A DNA stretch of 64,000 bases from Burkholderia cenocepacia (GTDB lineage Bacteria; Pseudomonadota; Gammaproteobacteria; Burkholderiales; Burkholderiaceae), in the NCBI RefSeq assembly GCF_014211915.1, contig NZ_CP060039.1, forward strand, positions 3,224,001 to 3,288,000, written 5' to 3'. Position 1 is the stretch's first letter; each line of letters begins with the position of its first letter. This document shows positions 40,827 through 49,274 of this stretch, in pieces. The notes under the pieces were generated by a model. It had not been told where the DNA came from. It did no database searches and worked only from the letters and a program-made list of their open reading frames with translations. Made by a program: the position numbers and the translations under genes.

Positions 40827-40937
40827 TTTCCGGCGCGGCGGCTCGCGCGTTCATCGCGCATCGAGGCCGGATGCGTCCGGGGCCCGAGCGCAGATCGATC
40901 CGTGTGCCGCGTCGTTCGCTTGCAGACGCAAGTGCAC

Positions 40938-41522
40938 CTATGCGTCCCAGTGCACGACTTCCCATGTGCGCGTGCCGTCGTCCGTGCGCAGCCACACGAC
41001 TCCGCCGGTCGGCACCGGCCGCGACAGCAGCGTATCGAGCGGCACGCGCAACACATGCGACGCGAATGCGCGGACCACGCCCGCATGCGTGACGACCCAT
41101 TGCGGCCCGTCAAACGCCGCAAGCGCATCGGCCTGCCGTGCGACCCGCGCGACGAATCGCGCGACGCTTTCTCCGCCGTGCGCGCACGCATGCATCAGGT
41201 CGGCCGCCCATGCATCGAGCGCCGCGCGGTCGATATCGTCCCAGCGCTGCATTTCCCACGCACCGAAATCCATTTCCTGCCAGTCGGCATCGCGCCGCAG
41301 CGGTACGTCGAAGGTCAGCGCGAGCCGTTCGGCAATCGATGCGCAGCGTGTCAGCGGGCTCGTCCAGACCTGCTCGGGCAACGGCGCACCGAGTTCCGCC
41401 AGATGCGCACGCGAGGCCTGCGCACCACCATCGGCCGATTCGGCGAGCGGCACGTCGCTGCGTCCGTAGCAGACGCCCGGCTCGACGCCGACGGCCGGAT
41501 GACGGATCAGGACGATGTCCAT
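40938..41522 (-). CDS. cobC: Alpha-ribazole phosphatase-like histidine phosphatase
   Basis: A 194-residue histidine phosphatase with the catalytic His in VLIRHP near residue 8 and the PGVCYGRSDVPLAE motif of alpha-ribazole phosphatases, the QVWTSPLTRC segment and VVTHAGVVRA near 143. It removes the phosphate from alpha-ribazole-5'-phosphate or from adenosylcobalamin-5'-phosphate in the last steps of B12 synthesis. It is the last gene of btuC-btuD-cobT-cobS-cobC, and its start overlaps the cobS end by 16 bases. The same symbol is used for the decarboxylase above in other nomenclatures. Confidence 0.88.
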   Translation of the reverse strand: MDIVLIRHPAVGVEPGVCYGRSDVPLAESADGGAQASRAHLAELGAPLPEQVWTSPLTRCASIAERLALTFDVPLRRDADWQEMDFGAWEMQRWDDIDRAALDAWAADLMHACAHGGESVARFVARVARQADALAAFDGPQWVVTHAGVVRAFASHVLRVPLDTLLSRPVPTGGVVWLRTDDGTRTWEVVHWDA

Positions 41523-42283
41523 CCGAGCGCCACCAGATAGATCGTCAGTTCGCCCAGTTGCTGCGCGAAGCCGAGACAGTCGCCCGTATAACCGCCGATC
41601 CGCTTCACGAAATAGCGGGCCAGCCACGCGCGCACGAGCATGAGCGCCACGCATGCGGCAACGCCCATGCGCCAGTCCGGCCAGAACAACCACGGCAATC
41701 CGAACACCGCCGCGATGCACGCCGCGCGTGCGCCCATCCGTTGCGCGACCGGCTTCGCCTTGCCTTCGGGCCGCACGTAGTCGAGCGACATCAGCAGGCT
41801 CACGGCCATCGCGCGGCTCGCCGCATGCGCGGCGATCATCGTCCATGCGGCGCGCAGCGGCAACATCGACGTCAGCGCCTGCCATTTCAGGCCGAGCGCG
41901 ATCACGAGCGCGACCGCGCCGAACGTGCCGATCCGCGAATCGTGCATGATGCGCAGCACGTCGTCGCGCGTGTAACCGCCGCCGAACGCATCGCAGCTGT
42001 CGGCGAGGCCGTCTTCGTGGAAAGCGCCGGTCGCGAGCAGCGTCGCGGCCATCGACAGCCCGACCGCGATCGACGCGGGCAGCACGCGCAGTGCGACGAG
42101 ATAGACGAGCGCGCCCCACGCGCCCACGCAGGCGCCGACGAGCGGGAAATAGCGCGCGGCCTGATCGAGATCGCCGGCTGCGTAGCCGATCGAGCGCGGC
42201 ACGGGCACGCGCGTGAAATAGCCGAGCGCGACGAAGAAGTAGCGCAGTTCGGCCCGTATGCCGCGCGCGCGCTCAGGCGTCAC
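41507..42283 (-). CDS. cobS: Cobalamin synthase (adenosylcobinamide-GDP ribazoletransferase)
   Basis: A polytopic inner-membrane enzyme of 258 residues joining adenosylcobinamide-GDP with alpha-ribazole. The conserved acidic motif GAFHEDGLADSCDAFGGGY and the C-terminal RIGGYTGDCLG are clear. It overlaps the end of cobT by 11 bases and the start of the phosphatase gene by 16, so the three are translated as a tightly packed block. Confidence 0.94.
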   Translation of the reverse strand: MTPERARGIRAELRYFFVALGYFTRVPVPRSIGYAAGDLDQAARYFPLVGACVGAWGALVYLVALRVLPASIAVGLSMAATLLATGAFHEDGLADSCDAFGGGYTRDDVLRIMHDSRIGTFGAVALVIALGLKWQALTSMLPLRAAWTMIAAHAASRAMAVSLLMSLDYVRPEGKAKPVAQRMGARAACIAAVFGLPWLFWPDWRMGVAACVALMLVRAWLARYFVKRIGGYTGDCLGFAQQLGELTIYLVALGWTSS

Positions 42284-43328
42284 GATTGTCGACGCCGGCG
42301 GACTCGAAGCTCGCCATCTCGCTGAGGAACGCAGCCGCCGCGCGCACCAGCGGCAGCGCGAGCGCGGCGCCCGTGCCTTCGCCGAGGCGCAGGTCGAGCG
42401 CGAGCAGCGGTTTCGCGCCGAAATGCTCGAGCATGCGCCGGTGCCCGGCCTCGTGCGACGTATGCGAGAACACGCAGTAGTCGCGCACGCCGGGCGCGAT
42501 GCGCTCGGCGACGAGCAGCGCGGCCGTCGCGATGAAGCCGTCGACGAGGATCGTCATCCGCTCGCTCGCGGCCGCGAGGTACGCGCCCGTCATCATCGCG
42601 ATCTCGAAGCCGCCGAACGTCGCGAGCACGTCGAGCGGCGCGATCGCATGCGAGTGCTTGACGAGCGCGCGGCCGAGCACCGCGCGCTTGTGCGCGAGAC
42701 CCTGGTCGTCGAGGCCCGTGCCGCGGCCCACGCAGGCATCGATCGGCACGTCGAGCAGGCGGCTCATCAGGCAGGCGGCCGACGACGTGTTCGCGATCCC
42801 CATCTCGCCGAAACCGATCACGTTCGTGCCGAGCGACGCGTGCAGGCGTACCCGCCCCGCGCCAGCGGCCAGCGCCGTCATCGCTTCTTCACGCGTCATC
42901 GCCGGCTCCGTCGCGAAGTTGCGCGTGCCGCGCGCGACCGGCAGCGACACCAGCCGGTCCGACAGCGGCAGCGGCGACGCGACGCCCGCATCGACGATCT
43001 CGAGCGTGCTCTGCGCGACGCCCGAAAACGCATTGATCGCCGCACCGCCGGCCAGGAAGTTCGCGACCATCTGGGCGGTCACCGCCTGCGGATAAGGACT
43101 GACGCCTTCGGCCGCGATCCCGTGGTCGCCCGCGAACACGATCGTCACCGGACGCTGCACGACCGGTCGCTCGCTTAGCTGGATCAGGCCGATCTGCAGC
43201 GCGAGCGCCTCGAGCTGGCCGAGGCTACCCGGTGGCTTGGTCTTGTGGTCGATCACCTGTTGGAGGCGCTTGCGCAGCGCGTCGTCGAGCGGCGCGATCG
43301 CGGGCGGGAATGGGGTGGGAGTCGTCAT
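42273..43328 (-). CDS. cobT: Nicotinate-nucleotide-dimethylbenzimidazole phosphoribosyltransferase
   Basis: Makes alpha-ribazole-5'-phosphate from dimethylbenzimidazole and nicotinate mononucleotide. The 351-residue protein has the N-terminal DHKTKPPGSLGQLE motif, FAGDHGIAAEGVSPYP, and the catalytic Glu in LRLGEGTGAALALPL near 317. The ATG at 43328 gives the standard length. A 61-base gap separates it from btuD, and it overlaps cobS downstream. Confidence 0.95.
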   Translation of the reverse strand: MTTPTPFPPAIAPLDDALRKRLQQVIDHKTKPPGSLGQLEALALQIGLIQLSERPVVQRPVTIVFAGDHGIAAEGVSPYPQAVTAQMVANFLAGGAAINAFSGVAQSTLEIVDAGVASPLPLSDRLVSLPVARGTRNFATEPAMTREEAMTALAAGAGRVRLHASLGTNVIGFGEMGIANTSSAACLMSRLLDVPIDACVGRGTGLDDQGLAHKRAVLGRALVKHSHAIAPLDVLATFGGFEIAMMTGAYLAAASERMTILVDGFIATAALLVAERIAPGVRDYCVFSHTSHEAGHRRMLEHFGAKPLLALDLRLGEGTGAALALPLVRAAAAFLSEMASFESAGVDNRDA

Positions 43329-43389
43329 CGAGGAGCCGGGTCGTGGGCGCGGCTGGCGCCGCGCATCGAAAAAATCGGAACAGGAAAGG

Positions 43390-44205
43390 TCATTGTCGCG
43401 CAGGCCATGCCGGCAGCAGCGCATCGCGGCCATTCTCGCGGATCAGCACGAGCGGATAGCCGAACGCGTCGCTCGCGCGCTCGGGCGTCAATACATCGTG
43501 CACGAGGCCGGCCGACGCATGGCCACGGCCGTCGAGCAATAGCGCATGTGTCGCGAAGCGCCGCGCGAGATTCAGGTCGTGACACGAAAACAATATCGTG
43601 CGCGGGGCTGCCGCGAGCCAGGCGGCCAGCGCAGTGAGGCAATCGATCTGGTGATGCAGGTCGAGATGCGCGAGCGGTTCGTCGAGCAGCATCAGCGGTG
43701 CATCCTGACACAGCGTCGCGGCCAGCGCGACTCGCTGCCGCTCGCCGCCCGACAGCGACATCACGTCGCGCGACGCGAGCGGGCTCAGGTCGAACGTCGC
43801 GAGCGCAGCGCGCGCGGCCGCGCGGTCGTCGTCGCGCTCCCAGCCCCAGCCGCCGAGATACGGAAAGCGGTTGAGCAGCACCGTGTCGAACACGGTCGCG
43901 CTGAACGCATCGTGCAATTGCTGCGGCATCAGCGCGCGGCGCCGCGCGAGTGGCTCGGGGCGCCACGCGGCAAGCGGCCGGCCGTCGATCTCGACGTGTC
44001 CGCCGGCCGGCGGCTGCAATCCCGCGAGCGTGGCGAGCAGCGTCGTCTTGCCCGCACCGTTCGGCCCGGCGACGCACCAGATCTCGCCAGGGCCGAACGC
44101 CTGCGTGAAGCGGTCGAGCAACGTGCGCGCGCCGGCCTTCAGCGTCAGGTCGACGGCCCTGTAGTGCAGGTCGCCGGCGGCGGCGTTCAGTGCGGGGCCC
44201 GTCAT
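43390..44205 (-). CDS. btuD: ABC transporter ATP-binding protein for cobalamin (BtuD)
   Basis: A 271-residue ATPase with Walker A GPNGAGKTTLL (48-58), signature LSGGERQRV (151-159), Walker B LMLLDEP (171-177) and an H-loop His in SCHD. It is of the Fe-siderophore/B12 importer class. Its ATG overlaps the btuC stop by 4 bases, so permease and ATPase are coupled. Together with btuC and the facing btuF it forms a complete importer of cobalamin or cobinamide. Confidence 0.92.
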   Translation of the reverse strand: MTGPALNAAAGDLHYRAVDLTLKAGARTLLDRFTQAFGPGEIWCVAGPNGAGKTTLLATLAGLQPPAGGHVEIDGRPLAAWRPEPLARRRALMPQQLHDAFSATVFDTVLLNRFPYLGGWGWERDDDRAAARAALATFDLSPLASRDVMSLSGGERQRVALAATLCQDAPLMLLDEPLAHLDLHHQIDCLTALAAWLAAAPRTILFSCHDLNLARRFATHALLLDGRGHASAGLVHDVLTPERASDAFGYPLVLIRENGRDALLPAWPARQ

Positions 44206-45317
44206 CGCATCGGCCTCCTCAGCAACATCCACAGGAACACCGGCACGCCGATCAACGCGGTCATCACGCCGACCGGCAATTGCGCGGGTGCGATCGCGGT
44301 ACGCGCGAGGAGGTCGGCCGCCATCACGCCGCCGCCGCCCGCGAGCATCGCGGCCGGCAGCAGCATCCGCTGGTCGTTGCCGAACGCGAGCCGCAATGCA
44401 TGCGGCACGACGAGGCCGACGAAGCCGATCGTGCCAGCCGTCGTCACCGCGGCCGCGGCGGCCAGCGACGCGACGAGATAGATCCGCACGCGCAACCGCG
44501 CGACCGGCACGCCGAGCGCGAGCGCGGTCGCATCGCCGCGCAGCAGCACGTTCAGTTGCGGCGCGACCGGCAGCGCGACGCCTGCGCTCAGCAGCAGCGC
44601 GCCCCACGCGAACCACGGCGCCGTCGCGCCGTTCAGGTCGCCCGTCAGCCAGAAGATGATGCCGCGCAGCCGCGCGTCGGGCGCGAGTGACAGCAACAGC
44701 GTGACGAACGCGCCCCACCCCGCCGCGATCACGACGCCGGTGAGCAGCAGCCGCGGCGACGCGTCGCGCGATTCGCCCCGCCACAGCTCGCGCCGCGCGA
44801 GACCGAGCACCAGCGCGACCGATACGAGCGAACCGGCGAACGCGGATGCGTCGACGAGCCACCATGCGCCGCCCGCGATCATCGCGACGAGCGCGAAGCC
44901 GGCCGCGCCGCCGGACACGCCCAGCACGTACGGCTCCGCGAGCGGATTGCGCAGCAGCACCTGCAACAACGCGCCGGCCAGCGCGAGCAGCGCGCCGCAC
45001 GCGAAACCCGCGAGCGCGCGCGGCAGGCGCAGCGTCCGGACGATGTCGGCAAACAGGGTGTCGCCGCCGTGCGGCACGAGGGATGCGAGCGCCTGCCACG
45101 GCGACATCGGCACGCTGCCGATCGACAGCGACGCGACGAACAGCAGCGAGACCAACGCGGCCAGCGCGGCCCAGATGACGGTGGCGCGTGCGGCGCTCAT
45201 GCCGCGCACGGCCGCGCGCACGACGCGCGGCGCATCCGCTTGCGGCAGCCGGCCGGGCGCGACAGGGGCGCGGGGCGGACGATTGGGGTCGGCATCGAAG
45301 AACGTTCCGTGAAACAT
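44202..45317 (-). CDS. btuC: Cobalamin ABC transporter permease (FecCD/BtuC family)
   Basis: A 371-residue inner-membrane permease with about ten hydrophobic segments. FecCD-family patterns include RLPRALAGFACGALLALAGALLQ, NPLAEPYVLGVSGGAA and GTIGFVGLVVPHALRL near the cytosolic coupling region. The ATG at 45317 lies under a hairpin in the riboswitch leader, which fits translational control. A second ATG at residue 40 (45200) would give a 332-residue protein closer to the E. coli length, so the true start is not certain. First gene of the riboswitch-controlled operon. Confidence 0.9.
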   Translation of the reverse strand: MFHGTFFDADPNRPPRAPVAPGRLPQADAPRVVRAAVRGMSAARATVIWAALAALVSLLFVASLSIGSVPMSPWQALASLVPHGGDTLFADIVRTLRLPRALAGFACGALLALAGALLQVLLRNPLAEPYVLGVSGGAAGFALVAMIAGGAWWLVDASAFAGSLVSVALVLGLARRELWRGESRDASPRLLLTGVVIAAGWGAFVTLLLSLAPDARLRGIIFWLTGDLNGATAPWFAWGALLLSAGVALPVAPQLNVLLRGDATALALGVPVARLRVRIYLVASLAAAAAVTTAGTIGFVGLVVPHALRLAFGNDQRMLLPAAMLAGGGGVMAADLLARTAIAPAQLPVGVMTALIGVPVFLWMLLRRPMR

Positions 45318-45318
45318 T

Positions 45319-45346
45319 GCGCGCCCTGCTTCCCCGCAGGTCGCGC
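45319..45346 (-). promoter_or_regulatory. Hairpin against the btuC start codon (riboswitch expression platform)
   Basis: On the minus strand, gcgcgacctgc and gcagggcgcgc form an 11-pair stem with one mismatch around a gggg-containing loop. It ends one base before the btuC ATG (45317) and covers any plausible ribosome-binding site. It lies just downstream of the riboswitch and is the likely switch element. Confidence 0.6.
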
Positions 45347-45371
45347 GTCATGAAGCCCGTGCGGGCTCCCC

Positions 45372-45597
45372 GTCTCGGCCGGTATCCGGGCTGGCGGCGG
45401 ACCGGCTCGCCTTCCCGCGCGATGACGCGCAGTGGCCCGCGCCCGCATGCGACCTGCACGCGAAACGCACCCGAGCCGGCCTGCGTCACACGACGCAGCC
45501 GCTTACCGTTGCGGGGGCAGCGCAGGTTGGCACGCTCGCGGAGCCGCACCCTGCTTCCCGTTTAACCGCGCGTCCTGCGCGCGAGCACCGAGGCGGC
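45372..45597 (-). promoter_or_regulatory. Cobalamin riboswitch
   Basis: Read leftward the leader has the cobalamin-riboswitch order: a GGTGC segment, AAACGGGAAGCAGGGTG, then GCTGCCCCCGCAACGGTAAGC, a variable arm, the B12-box-like GGGCCACTGC (CAGTGGC at 45430-45436 on the plus strand), GGGAAGGCGAGCC, and the closing GCCCGGATACCGGCC. These are the conserved elements of the Rfam cobalamin class, recognised by eye. Binding of adenosylcobalamin should reduce expression of btuC-btuD-cobT-cobS-cobC. A secondary-structure search would set exact ends. Confidence 0.88.
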
Positions 45598-45761
45598 GCC
45601 AGTTTAGGAGGCGGTCGCGCGAGCGTCAAGGAAGCGTCCGGAGCGGCGCGGGACACGCCTATTCGCGGCAAGAAGCCGGGGTGTTACGACTGGAAACGTT
45701 ACAGATGTCGGATTGCGCGTTATTCCGCGCTAAAATGCTGGGTCTTTAGAGGACGCAGCAA

Positions 45762-46112
45762 ATGCTCAACGAACTCGAAACCCTATCTCAAAATATTGGC
45801 CGTCTGATTTCGCTGAACAAGCGCTATCACTCGGAACGGCTCGCGCTCGAGGAGCAGGTCGCGCAATTGCGCGCGGAAGCGGACACGGTCCGCGCGGAAC
45901 TCGCGCAGCTGCGCGACGAACGCAATGCGCTCGCGGCCGAGCGCGACACACTGTCGGCGAAGATCGACGACGCCCAGGTGAAACTGAACGCGATTCTCGA
46001 AAAGCTGCCGCGCTCGAAGAGCGCGGAGCAAGCCGACAACCAGCTCGACCTGCTCGATGCGCAGGCGCGCACGGATGGCGATGACGCGGCCAGCCACGGA
46101 GAACATGCATGA
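45762..46112 (+). CDS. ZapB-like coiled-coil division protein
   Basis: A 116-residue protein that is almost entirely coiled coil to about residue 80 (ERLALEEQVAQLRAEADTVRAELAQLRDERNALAAERDTLSAKI), with a short acidic tail. It sits directly before zapA and overlaps it by 4 bases (ATGA), the arrangement of the TIGR02449/ZapB-like family. It probably binds ZapA and helps organise the Z ring. An AGAGGA Shine-Dalgarno and a TAAAAT hexamer (45731-45736) precede it. The zapB name is not certain because sequence identity in coiled coils is weak. Confidence 0.75.
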   Translation: MLNELETLSQNIGRLISLNKRYHSERLALEEQVAQLRAEADTVRAELAQLRDERNALAAERDTLSAKIDDAQVKLNAILEKLPRSKSAEQADNQLDLLDAQARTDGDDAASHGEHA

Positions 46113-46423
46113 GCACCAAGCAGATCGAAGTCTCGATTCTCGGTCAGCCCTATCGACTCGCCTGTTCGGCCGAGACCGAAGCGGCGCTGCTCGAAGCGGT
46201 CGCGCGCGTCGACGCCGAGATGTCGAAAATCCGCTCGAACAGCTCGGTGCGCGGCACCGACCGCATCGCGGTGATGGCGGCGCTGTCGCTTGCATCGGAA
46301 TTGCTGCGACTGCAAACGAGCGTGCGGCACGGTGAAGCATTTCCGGCCGAGGAAATCCGTCGTACAATGCACCAGATGAACGAACAGCTCGGCGCGGTGC
46401 TCGCACAGCACGAGACGCAGTAA
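46109..46423 (+). CDS. zapA: Cell division protein ZapA
   Basis: A 104-residue FtsZ-binding protein. The N-terminal beta segment KQIEVSILGQPYRLACSAETEAALLEAVARVD and the coiled C-terminal half (AALSLASELL) match ZapA, which crosslinks FtsZ protofilaments and promotes Z-ring assembly. It overlaps the upstream ZapB-like gene by 4 bases and is followed by the 6S RNA gene, the usual order in proteobacteria. Confidence 0.93.
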   Translation: MSTKQIEVSILGQPYRLACSAETEAALLEAVARVDAEMSKIRSNSSVRGTDRIAVMAALSLASELLRLQTSVRHGEAFPAEEIRRTMHQMNEQLGAVLAQHETQ

Positions 46424-46506
46424 CGTTTCAAACGATACGTCGATTCCGCTTGATCTCGACGATCAACGGTGGTCAAATTGGCGCATCGAATCACAGTTCA
46501 GTCAGC

Positions 46507-46684
46507 TTCCCTGCCTGGTTCGCCAAGGTCATATATTCCTTGAACCAATGCCATGTGCACGGTTGCGGAAATTTGTAGCACGGGCGCGCGCGTCACTCTG
46601 TCTGATGTACCCGAAGTGCTGCTAACTGCGACCAATTCTGAACCTCAGGTTCAGGATGCCGGCCTAGCGGCCAAGGCGGGGGCC
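46507..46684 (+). ncRNA. ssrS: 6S RNA
   Basis: A 6S RNA-like sequence of about 175 bases fills the gap between zapA and the EVE gene, its usual place. The closing stem pairs ccctgcct (46509-46516) with aggcgggg (46674-46681). Internal similarity to the E. coli 6S 3' half is visible (AACTGCGACCA...TGAACC..GGTTCA...GCCGGC). 6S RNA mimics an open promoter and sequesters sigma-70 RNA polymerase in stationary phase. Ends are approximate, taken from pairing. Confidence 0.82.
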
Positions 46685-46689
46685 TATCC

Positions 46690-46725
46690 AACGGCATCGG
46701 GAAAGTCCCGGTGCCGTTTTCTTTT
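46690..46725 (+). terminator. Terminator after 6S RNA
   Basis: The stem acggcatcggga/tcccggtgccgt has a short loop and is followed by tttctttt. It lies directly past the 6S closing stem and upstream of the EVE gene. Confidence 0.8.
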
Positions 46726-46756
46726 GTAGCGGCCTTTTTCTGCGTCGATCACGACC

Positions 46757-47218
46757 ATGCAATACTGGCTGATGAAGTCCGAACCGGACGAAGCGAGCAT
46801 CGACGATCTCGCCAACGCACCGCAGCGCTCGCTGCCGTGGACCGGCGTGCGCAACTATCAGGCGCGCAATTTCATGCGCGACACGATGAAGATCGGCGAC
46901 GGCGTGCTGTTCTATCACTCCAGCTGCCCCGAGCCGGGCATCGCGGGCCTCGCCGAAGTATCGTCGACGCCCTACCCCGATCCCACGCAGTTCGATCCGA
47001 AAAGCCCCTATTACGACCCGAAATCGACGCAGGAAGCGCCACGCTGGCTGCTCGTCGACGTGCGCTTCGTGAAGAAGTCGCCGCTCGTGCCGCTCGCCGC
47101 GCTGCGCGAGCACGACGAGCTCGCCGACATGCGCGTGCTCGCGCGCGGCAACCGGCTGTCGATCACGCCCGTCACGCGGGCGGAATGGCGATTCATCACC
47201 GAAAAGTTGATGAAGTAG
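46757..47218 (+). CDS. EVE domain protein
   Basis: A 153-residue protein consisting of one EVE (PUA-like) domain: MQYWLMKSEPDEASIDDL, WTGVRNYQARNFMRDTMKIGDGVLFYHSSC, and GLAEVSSTPYPDPTQFDP are typical. EVE domains bind modified bases in nucleic acids; some belong to restriction systems, but this stand-alone form next to zapA and 6S RNA is a housekeeping gene in many proteobacteria. No restriction or methyltransferase gene is nearby. Molecular target unknown. Confidence 0.92.
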   Translation: MQYWLMKSEPDEASIDDLANAPQRSLPWTGVRNYQARNFMRDTMKIGDGVLFYHSSCPEPGIAGLAEVSSTPYPDPTQFDPKSPYYDPKSTQEAPRWLLVDVRFVKKSPLVPLAALREHDELADMRVLARGNRLSITPVTRAEWRFITEKLMK

Positions 47219-47398
47219 GCGCGCGCCAAACGTCAAATCCGGTCAGTACGCGTTGCCGCAACGGAACTCGCGGAGCATTCGCGCAGCCTAAGCAACCGCT
47301 GTCGGCCAATCGGGCCGGCTGTCGTTTTTTCGTCGCGCGGTACGCCCGCGTCGCGCACGCGTGATCCGCGTGCGCGCCCTCGCACAAGGAGTCCAACA

Positions 47399-48139
47399 AT
47401 GACCAAGAAATCCGCACTCGCGCTGTCGCTCGCCCTCGCCGCCGCCGTTCCCGTCGCGCTGACGCTCGCATCGCCCGCCGCGCACGCGCAGGCGGCGAAC
47501 CCGCACTTTCCGGAGCCGGCGGGCGTGCTGTCGCTGTCGTCGCAGGCCAGTGCCGACGTGCCGCAGGACATCATCCACATCACGCTGTTCTACGAGCAGC
47601 AGGCCAAGGACCCGGGCAGCCTCACCGCGCAGTTGAACCAGCGCGCGGACGCGGCGCTGTCGCAGGCGAAGGGCGTGTCGGGCGTCACCGCGCACACGGG
47701 CGCGTTCTCCGTGTATCCGAGCACCGATCGCGACGGCAAGATCTCCGCATGGCGCGGCCGCACCGAGGTCGCGCTCGAGTCGCGCGATTTCGCCGCGGCG
47801 TCGAAGCTGGCGGGCCAGTTGTCGAACCTGATGCAGGTCGCAAACGTCGAATTCTCGCTGTCGCCGGAAGCGCAGCGCACGGCCGAGCAGAAGCTCACGA
47901 CCGAGGCGATCAAGTCGTTCCGCGCCCGCGCGGACGAAGCCGCGAAGGCGTTCGGCTACAGCAGCTACACGATCCGCGACGTGAACGTCGGCAGCGGCCG
48001 CAACGTGCAGCCGTACACGCGCATGATGGCGATGGCCGCGGCGCCGATGGACAGCGCGAAGATGAGCGCGCCGATCGCGGTCGAAGGCGGCAAGGCCACC
48101 GTATCGGTCACCGTCAACGGCTCGGTGCAGATGAAGTAA
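47399..48139 (+). CDS. SIMPL (DUF541) domain periplasmic protein
   Basis: A 246-residue exported protein. A signal peptide ends at AHAQA near residue 31; the rest is a SIMPL/DUF541 domain (GVLSLSSQASADVPQDIIHITLFYEQQ, YPSTDRDGKISAWRGRTEVALESRDF, KSFRARADEAAKAFGYSSYTIRDVNVG). Members include BP26/OMP28 of Brucella and E. coli YggE; they are periplasmic and possibly oligomeric, with roles suggested in oxidative stress. Two Met-rich stretches near the C-terminus (YTRMMAMAAAPMDSAKM) could be metal- or oxidation-sensitive. A terminator follows. Confidence 0.85.
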   Translation: MTKKSALALSLALAAAVPVALTLASPAAHAQAANPHFPEPAGVLSLSSQASADVPQDIIHITLFYEQQAKDPGSLTAQLNQRADAALSQAKGVSGVTAHTGAFSVYPSTDRDGKISAWRGRTEVALESRDFAAASKLAGQLSNLMQVANVEFSLSPEAQRTAEQKLTTEAIKSFRARADEAAKAFGYSSYTIRDVNVGSGRNVQPYTRMMAMAAAPMDSAKMSAPIAVEGGKATVSVTVNGSVQMK

Positions 48140-48166
48140 CGCGCATCGCGCAGTCGTCGGAAACGA

Positions 48167-48194
48167 AAAACGCCGGCCCGAGGGCCGGCGTTTT
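48167..48194. terminator. Bidirectional terminator between the SIMPL and lgt genes
   Basis: The stem aaaacgccggccc/gggccggcgtttt has a tiny loop and U tracts for both directions, between convergent genes. Confidence 0.8.
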
Positions 48195-48250
48195 CATGTG
48201 CATCGGGGTGACCGCTGCGCGCGCCAGGCGCGCGTGCATCGATACTGCGT

Positions 48251-48289
48251 CATGCGGCCACCTCATGCAGCCACCTCATGTAGCCATTT
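48251..48289. repeat. Three tandem 13-base repeats at the 3' end of lgt
   Basis: catgcggccacct, catgcagccacct and catgtagccattt follow one another directly beyond (and just touching) the lgt stop. Such an array can change copy number by slippage; it lies between the lgt stop and the terminator. Confidence 0.65.
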
Positions 48290-49185
48290 CAAGCAGCCGC
48301 ATTCACATTCGCCGCGCGGCGGCGATACGCCCAGATCATCATCGCGATACCGGCGAGGATCATCGGCAGCGACAGCCACTGCCCCATCGACAGGCCGAGT
48401 GCGAGCAGGCCGAGGAAGTCGTCGGGCTCGCGCGCGAACTCGACCGTGAAACGCGCGAGGCCATAGCCGATCAGGAACAGCGCGGATATCGCACCCATCG
48501 GCCGCGGCTTGCGCGCGAACAGGAACAGCACGAAGAACAGCGCGATACCTTCGAGCGCGATTTCATAGAGCTGAGAAGGATGGCGCGGCAGCATCTGGTA
48601 TTGCATGAACACGTCCGCGAGATGCCACTTCTCGACGAGTTCCGGATGTTTCGGCAGCCATGCCGCATCGTCGCGCATCGCGCCCGGGAACAGCATCGCC
48701 CACGGCGCCGTCGGATCGGTCACGCGGCCCCACAGTTCGCCGTTGATGAAGTTGCCGAGCCGCCCGGCCGCGAGCCCCAACGGCACCATCGGCGCGACGA
48801 AATCGGTGACCTGCAGCCAGTGCCGCCTGCGCTGCCACGCGAACAGCATCATCGCGAGCGTCACGCCGAGGAAGCCGCCGTGAAACGACATGCCGCCTTC
48901 CCACACCTTGAACACGTCGAGCGGATGCGAGAAATAGAAATCGGCCTTGTAGAACAGCACGTAGCCGAGCCGGCCGCCGAGCACCGTGCCGAGCACGCCG
49001 TAGAACATCATGTCGTCGATGTCCTTCGCGGTCCAGCCCTGCGCCGCGACGTACGGCAGCTTCAGGCGGATCCGGCCGACGACGATCGCCGCGATGAAGC
49101 CGACGAGATACATGAGGCCATACCAGCGCACGGCCAGCGGCCCGAGATGGATCGCAACGGGGTCGAAATTCGGGTGAATGATCAT
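48289..49185 (-). CDS. lgt: Prolipoprotein diacylglyceryl transferase
   Basis: An inner-membrane enzyme of 298 residues that transfers diacylglycerol from phosphatidylglycerol to the lipobox cysteine. It has about seven membrane segments, the HGGFLG region and the Lgt signature [14 protein letters not shown] near 140, with HPSQLYE following. It is needed for the several lipoproteins in this window and cell-wide. The tail ([11 protein letters not shown]) is short and basic. It begins with the ATG at 49185. Confidence 0.97.
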   Translation of the reverse strand: MIIHPNFDPVAIHLGPLAVRWYGLMYLVGFIAAIVVGRIRLKLPYVAAQGWTAKDIDDMMFYGVLGTVLGGRLGYVLFYKADFYFSHPLDVFKVWEGGMSFHGGFLGVTLAMMLFAWQRRRHWLQVTDFVAPMVPLGLAAGRLGNFINGELWGRVTDPTAPWAMLFPGAMRDDAAWLPKHPELVEKWHLADVFMQYQMLPRHPSQLYEIALEGIALFFVLFLFARKPRPMGAISALFLIGYGLARFTVEFAREPDDFLGLLALGLSMGQWLSLPMILAGIAMMIWAYRRRAANVNAAA

Positions 49186-49274
49186 GGGTTAGCGAAGAAG
49201 TTTTCGAATACGGTACGGCCGTCGCACATGTGCGGCACCGCGCGTTGGACGGGGCGCGCGCGCCATCGTTCACG

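Noticed and set aside
40827..40937. Terminator between btuF and the facing phosphatase gene
   Set aside because: No hairpin followed by a T tract was found in the 111-base convergent gap.
47301..47331. Terminator after the EVE gene
   Set aside because: A ggcc/ggcc pairing precedes a T6 run, but the stem is short and separated from the T run by several bases, so it was not listed.
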